Source: Fragilaria crotonensis (taxonomy: Eukaryota; Bacillariophyta; Fragilariophyceae; Fragilariales; Fragilariaceae). From it: DNA of 37,675 bases. Below the pieces are notes generated by a model. The model saw nothing but the letters and a program-made list of their open reading frames with translations, did no database searches and was not told where the DNA came from. Positions 8,850 through 20,096 of the stretch are shown piece after piece. Position 1 is the first letter of the stretch; each line of letters opens with the position of its first letter. The DNA lies in NCBI GenBank assembly GCA_022925895.1, contig JAKSYS010000615.1:1-37675 (forward strand), given 5' to 3'. Made by a program: the position numbers and the translations under genes.

Positions 8850-10436
8850 ATGATGATCCCTTCTTTTCCATCATGGTCGATTGCATCGCTGGTTACCGTC
8901 GCCGTCGGACTTGGCAGCGCCCTGTATTTCGGTCTGACCTACGTCTTCCAAGTTCGTAAACAAAGGAAACAATTTGCAACACTCCCCACACCGCCCAACG
9001 CGCACTGGCTACTCGGTCACATCTCCAGTCTTGGTGGAGACTTTCGTACCGGCCAGCCGCGATTAACTCGGGACTATTCCAACAAATATGGACAAACAGC
9101 ACTTTGGTTCATGTCCAGAAAGGCTGTTACTGTCACCAGCGTCGACGATGCACGAGCCGTGTTGAATGGATCCAACTACCGAAAGCCTGTCCCCGCTTTT
9201 CGGGTCCACATGGACAAATTTCTCGGTCCCCAAAATATTGGTTTTCTCACTGGGAAGGAATGGAAATTTCATCGCAGTTCCATCCTGCGAGCCTTCACTC
9301 CTGCTGCACTTAATGAGGCACAGCCGGAAATTCTAAAGGTAATGTCTGTATTGCTCGCGTCACTCAAGGAACATGGGAATTCCCACGAACCAATTCAGAG
9401 AGATATTGGAGCCCTCATGAAGATGATTACCATTGATATTTTTGGTCAAACCGCCCTAAGTCGAGACTTGGGCTGCTGTAGCAAGCTCCAACCTTCGTCT
9501 CGCCATTGCATTTGATTACTTGGGAGAAGAGTTGAGCAGGCGACTGTTCAATCCGTCGTCTGTGACAGATTATTTCTACTGGATTCCAACAGCGCGAAAT
9601 CGTCGTCACCATCGAGAACGAAAGCTTCTACAAGATTTTCTGGGAGAGCTCGTCCGAGAACGATTGGCCATGCCGAAGGATAAACGCCCCAAAGACTTGC
9701 TGAATGGGCTTTTGCTGGGCATGGAGGAGGGCAAGGACAATATTGACAGCAGTCACCTTTCCGAGACTGCAGTTTCGGACGTGCTCATGTCCTTGCTGTT
9801 TGCAGGCTACGATACGACTTCCATCACATTGACGTACGCACTGTACCATATCGCGACGTTTCCAGACGTGGAGAAGACGTGCCTGGCTGAGATTGCTCAA
9901 GCAGGTGTGACCAATCTAGACGCATTGCCATACTGCAAGGGTGTCCTATTGGAAACGCTGCGTTTATACCCTCCAGCCATTTTCACTTCGCGAACGTTGG
10001 AAAACCATTGACACTCAGCGGAGGATTGACTCTGCCTCCGGACACCTTCGCAATGATCCCCATCTGGACCATTCAGCGCATGGAGGAACACTTTGAACGC
10101 CCTGCCGAATTTCGCCCTGATCGATGGGCGTATCAAGATGAAGACGGGGTATGGAAGGAGCGGTTTGAGAACGACACTGTCGCGTCGCCCAGTGCTGGAG
10201 GCCACAAGGATGGAATCGCCCCAGCCAATCGCAAAGCCTTTTTAGCCTTTTCAGGTGGCGCTCGTTCCTGTGCCGGCACGAAATTTGCCATGACCGAAGC
10301 CGTCTTGGTATTGGCGCAACTTGTCAAGCACTTTTCGTTGGAACTCCCTCCCGACTATGAGCTCGTCCCAGAGCGTGTTGGTCTCGTTCAAAGGCCACGA
10401 GATGATATGATCATGACACTGAAATGGAGGGAGTGA
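8850..10436 (+). CDS. Cytochrome P450 monooxygenase (CYP4/CYP97-like), two frame breaks
   Basis: Membrane-bound haem-thiolate monooxygenase, about 528 residues from ATG 8850. Order of features: N-terminal anchor (SIASLVTVAVGLGSALYFGL), Pro-rich hinge (LPTPPNAHWLLGH), C-helix (GKEWKFHRSSILRAF), I-helix oxygen-binding AGYDTTS (about 9803), ExxR as ETLR with LYPP (about 9952), PERF-like ERPAEFRPDRW, and haem loop FSGGARSCAG (10248-10277) with the Cys ligand. Two frame changes break it. One near 9498 (net +1, or two bases lost) falls between LQPS and LAIAFDYLG. The other at the A-run 10001-10004 is one A short and falls between TLE and KPLTLSGG. They compensate, and all catalytic motifs are intact, so I favour sequence error over a pseudogene. 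An in-frame upstream extension to 8655 exists, but 8850 sits directly before the anchor. Substrate unknown. Confidence 0.85.
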
Positions 10437-10929
10437 GGATTGTATGCCGTTCTGTTTTTTAATCTTATGTTTACCTCACCCATCACAACGGTCAACCGCA
10501 TCGTAGACGACATGTATCAATGGAAGAATCGTTAAAGACCATGCTCTATTTCAACAATTTCTTTAATGCTTAGATTGACTCCGAGAATGTTCGGCCCGCG
10601 TCGTCATTGTACCTCTCATTCACCATGTCTTATGAGCCTTAGTCTCAAATTCCCAACGGATAGTTCACATTGACTACTTTAGCATTGGAGCATATGTGTA
10701 TAGCTTTGCGAGTAATGAAGTCTGGGAGTCTGTGGTATTGGAAGCACGGAGCACCGTGAATCTTCAAGTCACCGTTCTGTGACTTGTCTTGACCAAACAG
10801 CAGACTGTTCACGTCAATGCGTAATCAAGGTGCTCTCCTCATTTTTGACAGACCCCTTGTACGGTAGAATATGGATATAACAATACATAAGTTGCGTTGC
10901 AATCTACATCTTCCCAAAGTCTATCGATC
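10437..10929. other. Spacer between the P450 gene and the P450 relic
   Basis: No gene-like frame on either strand. It may contain unrecognisable remains of the duplicated P450, but I could not align any. Confidence 0.4.
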
Positions 10930-11172
10930 ATGGTTCTCTTCCTTTCTTCGTGGTTGGTAACATCCCTGGTCATTGGAGTTGTCATAATTCTGATTGCTCT
11001 GTGGTTTCGAAGGATTCGCCTCACTTAGATGCTTCAGGAAAGGAGGCCCTTCCGCGGACTCCCCGCACTGTAAGTTCGAACTCCCTCGATACTTTGAATT
11101 GTACCCCAAAATGCAGGCACTGTTGAATCGCCTCGTTATGATATGCTCATGACGATGACATCGAGGAAGTGA
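10930..11172 (+). pseudogene. Internally deleted relic of a second P450
   Basis: A 32-codon frame at 10930-11028 encodes a membrane anchor (SSWLVTSLVIGVVIILIALWF) laid out like the anchor of the intact P450 (PSWSIASLVTVAVG). Only about 45 bases later comes FELPRYFELYPK, comparable to the LELPPDYELVPE of the intact gene, and then, after a frame change, PRYDMLMTMTSRK and a stop at 11170-11172, comparable to PRDDMIMTLKWRE-stop. N- and C-terminal ends are thus present and the whole catalytic middle is gone. I infer a tandem duplicate reduced by a large deletion. Confidence 0.6.
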
Positions 11173-11277
11173 AGCTGCCGCAAATAATCACGACAGAGCT
11201 GGCTTTAAACTTTCATTGACGGTACGCGATCGTCAAGAAAAGCGTGTTCTATGCAATGCTGTTCGGCATAGCCAATG

Positions 11278-14213
11278 CTACTCATTCAGAACATGCTCTT
11301 TCGAACCCTCGTCCATTGTCGGTAGATCAAAACTCCGATTGCGGGGACGAGCACTTTCATCAAAGCGAGAAGTCGAAAGGCCACCAAATGAGACACGAGA
11401 ACTTCCATCTAGATTTGATGTCGAAAGTCCACCTAACGAGTCATCAAAACTCGATTGTCTCAACCTCGAGACAGGGACGACCTCTGCAGTGGCAGCTTTC
11501 GACAGGGAGCTTCGTTTTAAATTCGCACTGGCTACTCTCGCTCGTATCGCTTCAATCGTATCCGAAGGAGGAAGACTCTGGACGCTGGCGCCACTGGAGC
11601 GACGACCAACATTTGCGCTGTGACGTGCGCCAGACCCTTGTTGCATGGATGTTTTCCAGGCAGACACCGTCAATGACCGTGATTGCTCAACATTGATCAG
11701 TCGGAGCTTGGAAACAAATAGAGGGAGTAAAATGGCGAAGCATAGGAGAGTGACGAGAATGGATCGAACCACAAGGTCGACCTTCGGCCTTTCCTTGGAC
11801 AGAAAAATCATAGGAACTCCAATAAGTAAACTTTCGAGAACACTAAGCATCGACAGGCCAATGTAGCTCGTCTCGTTGAATTCAGCTGGCATCATTCGTG
11901 TCCGATAGGTTTGATAATTGCCAATGACGACAAAGATCAGATTGACGGCAAACAGAGTTCCGACGAAGGCTCGATCTGCTTCGGTCTCAGTGTAACCACA
12001 TCGACCTACAGACTCGATCGACCTGCCGTACTTGTCAAAGTTCATGAGATCCGACCGAATCCATGTCAAAGGTGCGGTAGCAGTCCAACTTATCAGAAGA
12101 GCAACATTAATTATCGAAACAAGGACAAACGGGTAGATGACATCCCGGATGGTGACATTCTTCCGCCTCATTTTGACAGAGTGATGAAATAATAGATTGA
12201 TACGGAGCGACTTGCAGAGAAGAGACGAACTCGCAGTGCCAAACCCCAACACAAACAACCAAGGAGTAGCCATGCAGGCGGCGTCCAACCCTGCCTGTGG
12301 TATTGGTTCTTGTAGACTCATTGGTATGATACAGGATGCCATGAGCAATGTTCCGGCACACAACATGAGGAGAAAGAATGGTTGCGACGAACGAACCACG
12401 TGCTTTTGTCGGTACCAAATCGTCCAAGCAGCGAAACCGATTGACGCTAGAATGGCCAAAACTGACAAGGACCACATGAATGCTTGAATTCCCAACGGTA
12501 GGTCATTGTTGGACACTTCGATTGGCGGCAACTCCATGGGACGTTCCGATGAGCCTCCGTTGAAAACAAATGGTGACAAAATTGTGACGTTGCCGCTCGC
12601 TACGCGTATTAGTGCAGATGCTCGCACGTCAAGCCCAATGCTTTCATCGTCGGCGGAAATGACCACATTCATGACATTGAACGCCAATCCATTCGAAGTT
12701 CTTGTGCCAGTCACTGGATCGAAAGAAATTGGTCCGGATACGCCTTCAAATTGAGTTGATTTGACTTGCAGCAACATTTGATCAGAAGTAATGAACTCTT
12801 CCTGGGAATCGCACAATGCGATACCGAGGACATGATTGCATCGTAATTCGTGTACTGGTACAGAGAGGGCGTCGCAGCAAAGTGAAAACCTTCAAAAGTC
12901 GTCAAATTATCATGCCTCGAAATATAGTAATCAATAAGCTCTTGATCCTTCCCCATTTCCGCCATGGCTTGTTCAAATGGAGGATACGGCGGTGGACTGA
13001 ACAATATGACACCAATTCCGGAAAGGGCTTGTGCAATGGCGCGGTCCTCTGCGACCGTCGCTTGGAGCGTCGTATTGTAAAACGAAGGTAACAGGAGTGG
13101 GGCAAATCCATCACCAAAGTGCCACGAATACAGTGGATTCCCAATAACACCGGCATTCATCCCTTCTGTCACAATCATTTTGACGCTGGTCGTCGCCGCC
13201 GAAATTATACCAAACATATATCGCATTCCCGTTCCCTTGAGTTCCAGCATGGCCCTCCGTATGGATTCAACATCACCACCTTCATAGGGGACGGCCTTGA
13301 TGATAATGTTTTGTTCACTCGCGGCAGATGCCAAATCCTTGGCAAATTGGCTCCCGTACGCGTCTCGGATAAAGAGAACACCCAATCGAGTCACGTGCAA
13401 GTGTTGTTTAAAGTATAATGCCGCGGCACGGGCATCGACGGCATTGGTCGGGACTGTCCTCATGAATGTGGGAGATTGGTCCTTATTTTCTAGAGAAGAT
13501 GATGTGGAAGCACAATTCATGTGCGGTATGTTGTAGGATCCTGAAATAATGGAAAGTGGTACAGATGAGGAGGAGCGAAAATCTCCCAAAATTGATACTG
13601 GTTGAGGATTTTGAAGGGAGCGTTTCTCAACACGTGAATTGTAGAGAAGGCGTGATGCTTGAATGGGAGAAAATGAAGAATCCTTCATGTCCATGGTCAA
13701 GTAAACATTGCAATTCGCTAGTCGTTCCGACAAGTACGGCAAAACCTGGTCTGATCGTTGGTTGAAATGATGCATCGCCAGAAATCCGGCAGCCTCAATG
13801 TAAATATTCGTTGTCGCAGGACTCTTGACTCCGTTCGTGATTTGCGTACTCGGCATTATGCTCAAGATGTGAGCAAGTCGATAGCTATCCACTTTGATGA
13901 CAGCCGAGGATGTTGAGAATTCAACACTTTCACCTCCTGATATTCGAAGATCATCCCAATATGATAACGACCTGTTTGTATTGTCATCTGCGTACTGATA
14001 TTGTCTAGCCTTCGATGCTGTGGTTGGTGCCGAATTATTCGATGATTGATCCATGCTAGCTGCGAAATGCAGCATTTGAAGTGAATCCATGAATGGCAAC
14101 ACGATCGATCCGAAATTGATATGCAATGGACTCAGTACCTGCGTTCGATGCGTCACTCTATTCGAATGTATACAGCGACGGCCACGGCAGCAACGATGAT
14201 TGGCAAATGCCAA
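11278..14213 (-). CDS. Class C (GABA-B/mGluR-like) G-protein-coupled receptor, one frame break
   Basis: About 978 residues if one frame change is bridged. The N-terminal half (about 14000-12720) is a bilobed periplasmic-binding-like ligand domain, with FMRTVPTNAVDARAAALYF, RLGVLFIRDAYGSQFAKDL and a C-terminal YQYTNYDAIM. The second half has seven membrane helices in class C order: LGIQAFMWSLSVLAILASIG, SSQPFFLLMLCAGTLLMAS, CMATPWLFVLGFGTASSSLL, IYPFVLVSIINVALLISW, FVGTLFAVNLIFVVIGNY, SYIGLSMLSVLESLLIGVP and ILVTLLCFAILLPLFVSKL. A Ser-rich cytosolic tail follows. The frame breaks at about 12828, where a GG (CC on the coding strand) needs a third base to read MSLGIALCDSQEEF. The N-terminus is uncertain: no ATG plus signal peptide is in frame, and a hydrophobic stretch (PIIVAAVAVAVYI) just upstream is in another frame. 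Ligand unknown; receptors of this class are known to be numerous in diatoms. Confidence 0.85.
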
Positions 14214-14959
14214 TAAAGCGTAGATTGATATAGTGTTCCTTTTCGATACTGGCGTGGTTCAAGATAATGGTGCGTTGTGCAGGAAGCGCCCCATGTGACT
14301 TCCCGTTAAGTTGTACGACTACATACATATATATAGTATGATCGCTGGCCGGAAAGCCAAACCAACATGCTCGTGTCTTTCCTCCAAAAAAAGCTCCAGC
14401 TTTGTCTACAATTTGTCTCGTAGATGACCTTCTTTGTTGTTCCAATGATATGAATTAACGACCTCAATGACTCCTGGACGCAGAATAGGAACCTCGTGAA
14501 AGGTCTACCAATACATCTACATTCATTGACATTTTCGGTGTGAGACATGGATATGCCCCTTGAAGAAACTTGCCTCCTCCTAACTTCCTCTTAAACTCGA
14601 ATATTTACTATTTACGTTTTATTACTGTCGATTTCATCTTCATCTATCTGTCGAGGGACTTTTCCACGGACAACGAACCATGGCTTGTCCTTCCAAGGAC
14701 ATGTTTCCTACACATAACTAAGCGTATGATACATTTGGCAAACAGGCATGATGCATGAAGAATAGAAACAACGAATGCGACATATTTGGCCGTGAGTTTT
14801 TGGAAGAGCATGACTGCGCAGAACAAATTCGTGCACGCGCGGCATGGAACAGCACTCGGCGCATGTCACCGAAGATAGCTTCGCTCCATATGCGAAATGC
14901 GAACTCATCGCACGCCAGCTGTCAACATGCACCCAATTGTTGTTACTGGTAGAAATGAC
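14214..14959. other. Shared upstream region of two divergent genes
   Basis: Lies between the minus-strand receptor and the plus-strand DUF3067-like gene, so promoters of both should be here. No protein-like frame except possibly the missing N-terminus of the receptor near 14160-14260. Confidence 0.45.
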
Positions 14960-15720
14960 ATGCTACTGCTGACCCTCTTTATTGTTTTCATATTGAAATG
15001 CCATTCATTTCTGATTTTGCCCCATCATCATCATCATCATCATTATGCTACTCACAAGATACAGTCGTGCATTCGGAATCGGTTCTTGTTGTTGGGAGCG
15101 GAGCGTTCCAACAATAATGACAACAGGACGAACGTTTGGAATGGAATTTCCCTACTGTGGGAGGAAGTTATTGAAATGTCAACCTATGGTCCCAGCGAAC
15201 GACGAATGAGGAAAAAGGCTAGACAAGCTGCGAACGCAAGACAAAGTCAACAAGAGGAGGAGGAGGACGAGGATGCATTATCGTTAGGGAACTTTCGAAA
15301 GGCAGTGGCCAATCAAGCATCCTCATTATCCAGTAATGATGTTGTTGATGATGACAACGACCCAACTATGATGGTCAACAAACAAAGCAACTTGAGTTTG
15401 ATGGCTATGCCCTGCGTGATTTGCTAGTGGCAAAATGGGGTGTTGCTCTGGATGTGGATTTTCAACGAGTTGCTGGTGACTCGGTCTACTGTACGATCCT
15501 TCCAGTGGCATTTGGATCGCGCAAATGCCAGCATGAAACGGAACTGGCCTACCTTATGCATTTACAAGGTGTGGTGGAGGTACTCGAAAAATACCAAAAC
15601 CTGGATTTGTTTGTTGACTTTATTGCAACGACGCCAAAAGTCCCAAAGGCAGGGACAGATTCAGTGCCATTTCGAATGGAATTGAGTGACAATGATCTCA
15701 ACAAGATTCTGAACAAGTAG
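14960..15720 (+). CDS. DUF3067-like protein with N-terminal signal sequence, one frame break
   Basis: ATG 14960 begins a strong signal sequence (LLLTLFIVFILKCHS) followed by FLILP and seven His codons, consistent with secretory or bipartite plastid import. Then comes a charged acidic linker (SERRMRKKARQAANARQ, EEEEDEDA). The conserved C-terminal domain at about 15390-15720 reads FDGYALRDLLVAKWGVALDV, VYCTILPVAFGSRKC, ETELAYLMHLQGVVEVLEKY and TDSVPFRMELSDNDLNKIL. This resembles DUF3067, known from cyanobacteria and plastid-bearing eukaryotes, by recall only. The two halves are in different frames; a fourth C in the CCC at 15361-15363 would read DPNYDGQQTKQLEFDG straight through. Function of the family is unknown to me. 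Confidence 0.7.
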
Positions 15721-16130
15721 TCCTGTATAGTTGGGTGGGGGCTCGAGGTCCCACTACAGTTCACCCGTTCACCCTCTATCATAACATCTTAACTTGTACA
15801 TTCGTCAAGCAGCTACAACTGTACCACTCTGTTCCAAAAAAAAGAGTGCCATTTGATTTTTGGTTAGGGTTCTCATTTGGTGTCTTTTGGTCATTATGCT
15901 GTAGACCATCAGTATATCTCAACGTTTTGCCACTGGACAACACGGCGAGAGTTGAGTGGCGAACTGGTGAATTGAGTCCGAAGTACTAGCACCAGTGCTA
16001 CCGGTAGTGGCGTAGAGTTGACGAATAAGACAGTAGCCTCGGAAAAAATTACATTTTTATCTTTTTGATCCATTCTAATTCACAAACAAACTTTACGGCA
16101 CAACACGTCACAAAACTGATGAGGTCGACA
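15721..16130. other. Intergenic, no gene seen
   Basis: Short spacer between two plus-strand genes, without recognisable repeats. The promoter of the peptidase gene is expected here. Confidence 0.5.
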
Positions 16131-17237
16131 ATGGCATCCTGCCAACACCGGAGCATGCTTCTACTCTCTCTTCTTCTATTATTCTGCAAACTTGAGCAGG
16201 TAGTTGGGTTTGTTGGCGCCCCTCCCAGTTTTCATCAAACCAAACATTTGCATGGTCGCCATGATCGTTCGTCCAGGCCGCGTCATCACCGTCACTCTTA
16301 CAGTGTTGGCAGCAGCTTATTCGCCGCTGCTACGAATACGGGTACTTTGCTGGTATCGCGTTCAGATGGCAATGAGTACAAACTGGCATACCGTATAGTT
16401 CGACCCATGACACTATCGTCGCGACAAGCCGCTCCCGTCGTGGTCCTACATGGTGGACCATCTCTACCTGCCGACTATTTGTATCCTCTCGAACAAGCGG
16501 TAGAGTACCGATCGATTGTATTTTACGATCAAATTGGATGTGGTCGGAGTGATGAGCCTAACGATAAGGCATGTTATTCAATCGACATGGCGTTGGATGA
16601 CTTGGAAGCCTTGTTGAAGATACTTGGAATCAGACGATTTCATTTGTACGGCCAAAGCTTTGGTGGTATTCTGGCCTACGAATATCTGAAACGACGGACG
16701 CAACAAAGTCAGCTCAACGTTGCTAAGGATGCAGATCCAGTTTGCCTATCCTGTGTACTATCCTCTACTCCGACAAGTGTCAAGAGAGTGGAGGAGACGT
16801 ATGATCAACTTTTGGATGCACTTGCTCAGGATCCAACATTGGAGGGTATTTCACTACAGGAACGATTCCGCATGACACATCAATGCCGAATGGCTGCATC
16901 ACCACAACCTCTGTTGGACGCCTATGCTCATGCTGGAACGGTCTGGCGTGGTACAGATGCCATCAAGACATGGGAGGCAACTCCCATTTCTGATATCACA
17001 AACATGGAATCATCGTCGGCATCAGGAGCCTGTTTGCCGCCCATGTTGATTCTGCGCGGTGAATATGACTTTGTAACAGAGGAATGCTCTGCGCGTTGGA
17101 AGGAGGTACTATTGCTGCCTGGAACCATCCAGCAGGTTCGATTTCGAGTCCTCAAGAGGTGTTCCCACCATGGATTGCTGGAGGATGGACCAAAGTATGG
17201 TGAAGTACTGGATTCGTTCTTTGCGGAATTCGACTGA
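16131..17237 (+). CDS. Proline iminopeptidase-like alpha/beta hydrolase (S33), probably plastid-targeted
   Basis: Serine hydrolase expected to release N-terminal proline from peptides. Landmarks in order: VVVLHGGPS with the HGGP oxyanion motif; FYDQIGCGRSDEP, typical of this family; GQSFGG with the nucleophile Ser; Asp in LRGEYDFV; His in CSHHGLLEDG. About 368 residues, slightly longer than bacterial enzymes because of the leader. The leader has a signal peptide (MLLLSLLLLFCKLEQVVG) followed by FVGAPP, with Phe directly after the predicted cut as in diatom plastid presequences, then a basic Ser/His-rich stretch. I chose ATG 16131 because its context (ACAATGG) is better than that of the in-frame ATGs at 16065 and 16119. 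No intron or frame break. Other S33 hydrolases remain possible for the exact substrate. Confidence 0.85.
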   Translation: MASCQHRSMLLLSLLLLFCKLEQVVGFVGAPPSFHQTKHLHGRHDRSSRPRHHRHSYSVGSSLFAAATNTGTLLVSRSDGNEYKLAYRIVRPMTLSSRQAAPVVVLHGGPSLPADYLYPLEQAVEYRSIVFYDQIGCGRSDEPNDKACYSIDMALDDLEALLKILGIRRFHLYGQSFGGILAYEYLKRRTQQSQLNVAKDADPVCLSCVLSSTPTSVKRVEETYDQLLDALAQDPTLEGISLQERFRMTHQCRMAASPQPLLDAYAHAGTVWRGTDAIKTWEATPISDITNMESSSASGACLPPMLILRGEYDFVTEECSARWKEVLLLPGTIQQVRFRVLKRCSHHGLLEDGPKYGEVLDSFFAEFD

Positions 17238-18077
17238 GATGATGACATGAAAAATCCATTGCCAGCATACAATCATGAGCTATGGGACTCTGTTCGGCGT
17301 AGCAGTACGAAAGCCTGAAGAACATTAATTGTTTCCTGTTTCTCTCATGACTGAGGTGCACTGAGTGAGCACTCTCAAACATTTTGGTGAGGTAGTTCCG
17401 TTGCACACCGTCGATCTACACTGCACTCGTTATCGATCAAACATAATCTTTGGCATCCTGATGTGGCTGCTCAGAAAAGTTGTGAGAAAGGCCCGTGTCA
17501 CGAGGATATTGTTGCCCCATGTGTGTGTCTGTGTGTGCGCGCAGTTTGGCCTCGACTTCACATCCAAACGAAAACCACTGGTGTGTACACTTTACTGGTA
17601 TTCCCCGAACGATGGGCATTTAGTGCCTCGTACTTCTCTAGAATTGGCCCAAGATGAACTCTGCCACATTAGGCCACAGTCTCAATGCATTGCTCCGCCT
17701 TCATGTTTCTAATATGTTTAATTGAAACTCAACCTTTGTCGTAAGCATTGAGAGATCTGTACAATCTAAGCGGCATCTGCATCACTTGGTGTAAACTTGA
17801 GGAAATATGTTGGTTCTAAGCCATTTTTATGTGGTACTGCAATCCAGTAGTCTGTGGTTTCACGGTTTCACGGTTTCACCATATTGTAGGTGCATTTGGA
17901 ATTTGGATCATATTAAATCATAGGGGAAATTACAATATCACGCATTTTTTTGCCACTTCACATCAAAATACCAAGTGTACCCATCACAGATTACAACATC
18001 GCATCACATCGCACACACGTCGTACACAGTCCACAGACATCACCTTGTCAGCAACTGTCGAACTTAACCCGAGGAAG
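17238..18077. other. Intergenic, with one copy of a dispersed terminal motif
   Basis: No gene. At 17810-17838 is GGTTCTAAGCCATTTTTATG followed by TGGTACT, nearly the same as the right end of the element at 31519-31549; no matching left end was noticed. A short GTGTGTCTGTGTGTGCGCGC tract lies near 17520. Confidence 0.55.
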
Positions 18078-19145
18078 ATGATCCGGAGTTGCCGACGTGC
18101 CATTCGTCACTTATGCCAACCTTGCCGTAATGTCAATAACATAAGTAATGCTGATGATGAAAAAGCTTTCATTATGGCAAGCTATACGGGCCGAGTCGAA
18201 GTTATTCGTGAGTTGTTGCAACGCGGCACCGTTGATGTGAACCTCAAGGAATGGCGTGGCCGAACAGCCCTCGTCATTGCAAGTACGGTAGGCCAATTGG
18301 AAGTTGTTCGTGAATTGTTAAAACATGACATGGTCGATTTGAATGTCCGTGATCGCAATAATGATGAGACTGCCCTCATATGGGCAACCCAAGGAGGAAT
18401 CTTGGAAGTTGTTCGGGCATTGTTAAATCATTACAAAGTGGATGTGAACGTCGCTGATGGGGATGGCAACACAGCCCTCATATGGGCTAGCCAATATGGT
18501 CATTTGCAAATCGTTCGTGAATTGTTAAATCACGACAAGCTGGATGTGAACGTCCGCGATTTCAAAAATGGTGCGACAGCCCTCATCGAGGCAATCCAAG
18601 AAGGCCACTTGGAAGTTGTACTTGAGTTGTTAAAACACGACAAAGTGGATGTGAACGTTGCGGATACGGATGGTACGACAGCCCTCATCTGGGCTACCCG
18701 ATATGGTCGTTTGGAGGTTGTTCGTGCATTGTTGAAACGCGACAAGGTGGATGTGAACGCCGCAAATAATTATGGTGAGACAGCCCTCATAAGGGCAAGT
18801 AGATGCGATCAGGTGGACATTGTTCTTGAATTGTTAAAACACGACAAGGTGGATGTTAATCTTCAAACTCGCATCGGATGTTCCGCCCTTATCTGGGCGA
18901 CCCTTAACGGCAGATTGGGCGTGGTTTCCGCCTTGTTGACACACAAAAACGTGGATTCAATTTTAAAGAATGTTGCAGGATCAACAGCTCTTGATATTGC
19001 CCGCAATTGTAATATGACTGATATTGCCAGACTTCTTGAGGAGCATGCTAATCTGTGTGTGCGTCGCCGCAACGCGGAAGAGTGGAAGCGGACGAGTGAC
19101 TCGAACGGGAGTCGAGAATTGGCGTGGAGACCAGTTGGTTGTTGA
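18078..19145 (+). CDS. Ankyrin-repeat protein, nine repeats
   Basis: 355 residues. A short basic Cys-containing N-terminus (MIRSCRRAIRHLCQPCRN) precedes nine ankyrin repeats of 34-35 residues. The repeats share the pattern G-TALIWA--GHLEVVRELL-HDKVDVN, with TALxxA and the VVxxLL second helix well kept. The eighth and ninth are most diverged. A basic tail (CVRRRNAEEWKRTSD) ends the protein. There is no membrane segment or catalytic domain, so it should be a protein-binding solenoid in cytosol or nucleus; the partner cannot be told. The frame stays open upstream to 17829, but 18078 is the ATG next to the domain. The repeats resemble each other at DNA level, suggesting recent internal duplication. 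Confidence 0.85.
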   Translation: MIRSCRRAIRHLCQPCRNVNNISNADDEKAFIMASYTGRVEVIRELLQRGTVDVNLKEWRGRTALVIASTVGQLEVVRELLKHDMVDLNVRDRNNDETALIWATQGGILEVVRALLNHYKVDVNVADGDGNTALIWASQYGHLQIVRELLNHDKLDVNVRDFKNGATALIEAIQEGHLEVVLELLKHDKVDVNVADTDGTTALIWATRYGRLEVVRALLKRDKVDVNAANNYGETALIRASRCDQVDIVLELLKHDKVDVNLQTRIGCSALIWATLNGRLGVVSALLTHKNVDSILKNVAGSTALDIARNCNMTDIARLLEEHANLCVRRRNAEEWKRTSDSNGSRELAWRPVGC

Positions 19146-19422
19146 ATGAAATTGTTTTTGATAATGTCCATAGCACCTTGTTTCATGAATGCATGTTCCC
19201 TGCCGGATGTGCAACTTGATGTGAAAACAACCCCTTCCAGGCTAGCGTCTCGGCGCCCTCGCGCAGTGGAGCTCGAAATCTCTTCTTGGACGTTATTCTT
19301 AAGTGACAATGTGGGCGACCGTGCATGAGGCCGGTGTCGGCGGATCTAGATGGTGTGAGTTATCAATTGCGGCGCTTCGTAAATTCATTACCTTTTTATG
19401 TGACATCCTGGTGCGCCTGTGA

Positions 19423-20039
19423 TCAATGGACGGAGACGTTGGAGTGCCAACAATGATAAGACGACCAAACAAGATATGACAAAGCCGTAATCACACTACA
19501 ACAAGACGCCAGTGCCGTGAAGACTGGTGGCTTACCATTCCAAAGCTCCATACTGGCAATTTTGCTGTTGACAGCAGGAACACAACTATCGCGTGTATCT
19601 CCCACAATACCCAATGGAGGACAGGGAGGATCATTGCTATACCAATAAGACTGCCCGTCAGGTATGAAACCGCTCTTTGGGCAAGTTTCAGCCACACAGT
19701 TCAAAGACTTGCCATGGCAATCGCATTTGGAGGGAGGATGGCGTCCGACTTGAAAACAATTTCCGTAGTTTTGCAATTGGAGCTAGTAAGGGGTGGTCCA
19801 GGACAGACGCCACAAGGAACATCGCTGGATGGAGTATAAATCTCGGCTACGATGAAGTTGCGGATAGACTGCTTTTCACTCCATTCACCCTCCCCTCTCC
19901 GAATGGCTGTCGCTGTGGAGTAGATGCCGATAGCGTCCAAAAATATATGACGTGATGTGCTCGACCTGATGTCTCCTGTCCAATCCGAGTTATGCTCTTG
20001 CGCAGAAGAGATCTGTTTCAACAGAAGTAGCCATGGCAA
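19423..20039 (-). CDS. Cys-rich probably secreted or membrane-anchored protein, frame-broken
   Basis: Unrecognised. Two overlapping minus-strand frames make one Cys-rich protein. The first (20039-19770) starts with a hydrophobic stretch (WLLLLKQISSAQE) and reads FIVAEIYTPSSDVPCGVCPG. The second (19776-19423) reads NYGNCFQVGRHPPSKCDCHG, NCVAETCPKSGFIPDGQSYW, PPCPPLGIVGDTRDSCVP and a hydrophobic end (VFTALASCCSVITALSYLVW). A third base at the GG 19779-19780 would fuse them. No ATG lies in frame at the left; the first codon could be TTG 20039 or another start with a further break. Cys spacing and hydrophobic ends suggest an extracellular, anchored protein. Confidence 0.4.
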
Positions 20040-20096
20040 AGCCTACGATGCTATCGCTTCGTACCATTGAGTATGTAAAACATCGTATCGGCTTAA

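Noticed and set aside
9490-10010. Programmed ribosomal frameshifting in the P450 and other broken genes
   Set aside because: No shared slippery heptamer or downstream fold, and many unrelated genes are affected; sequence error is simpler.
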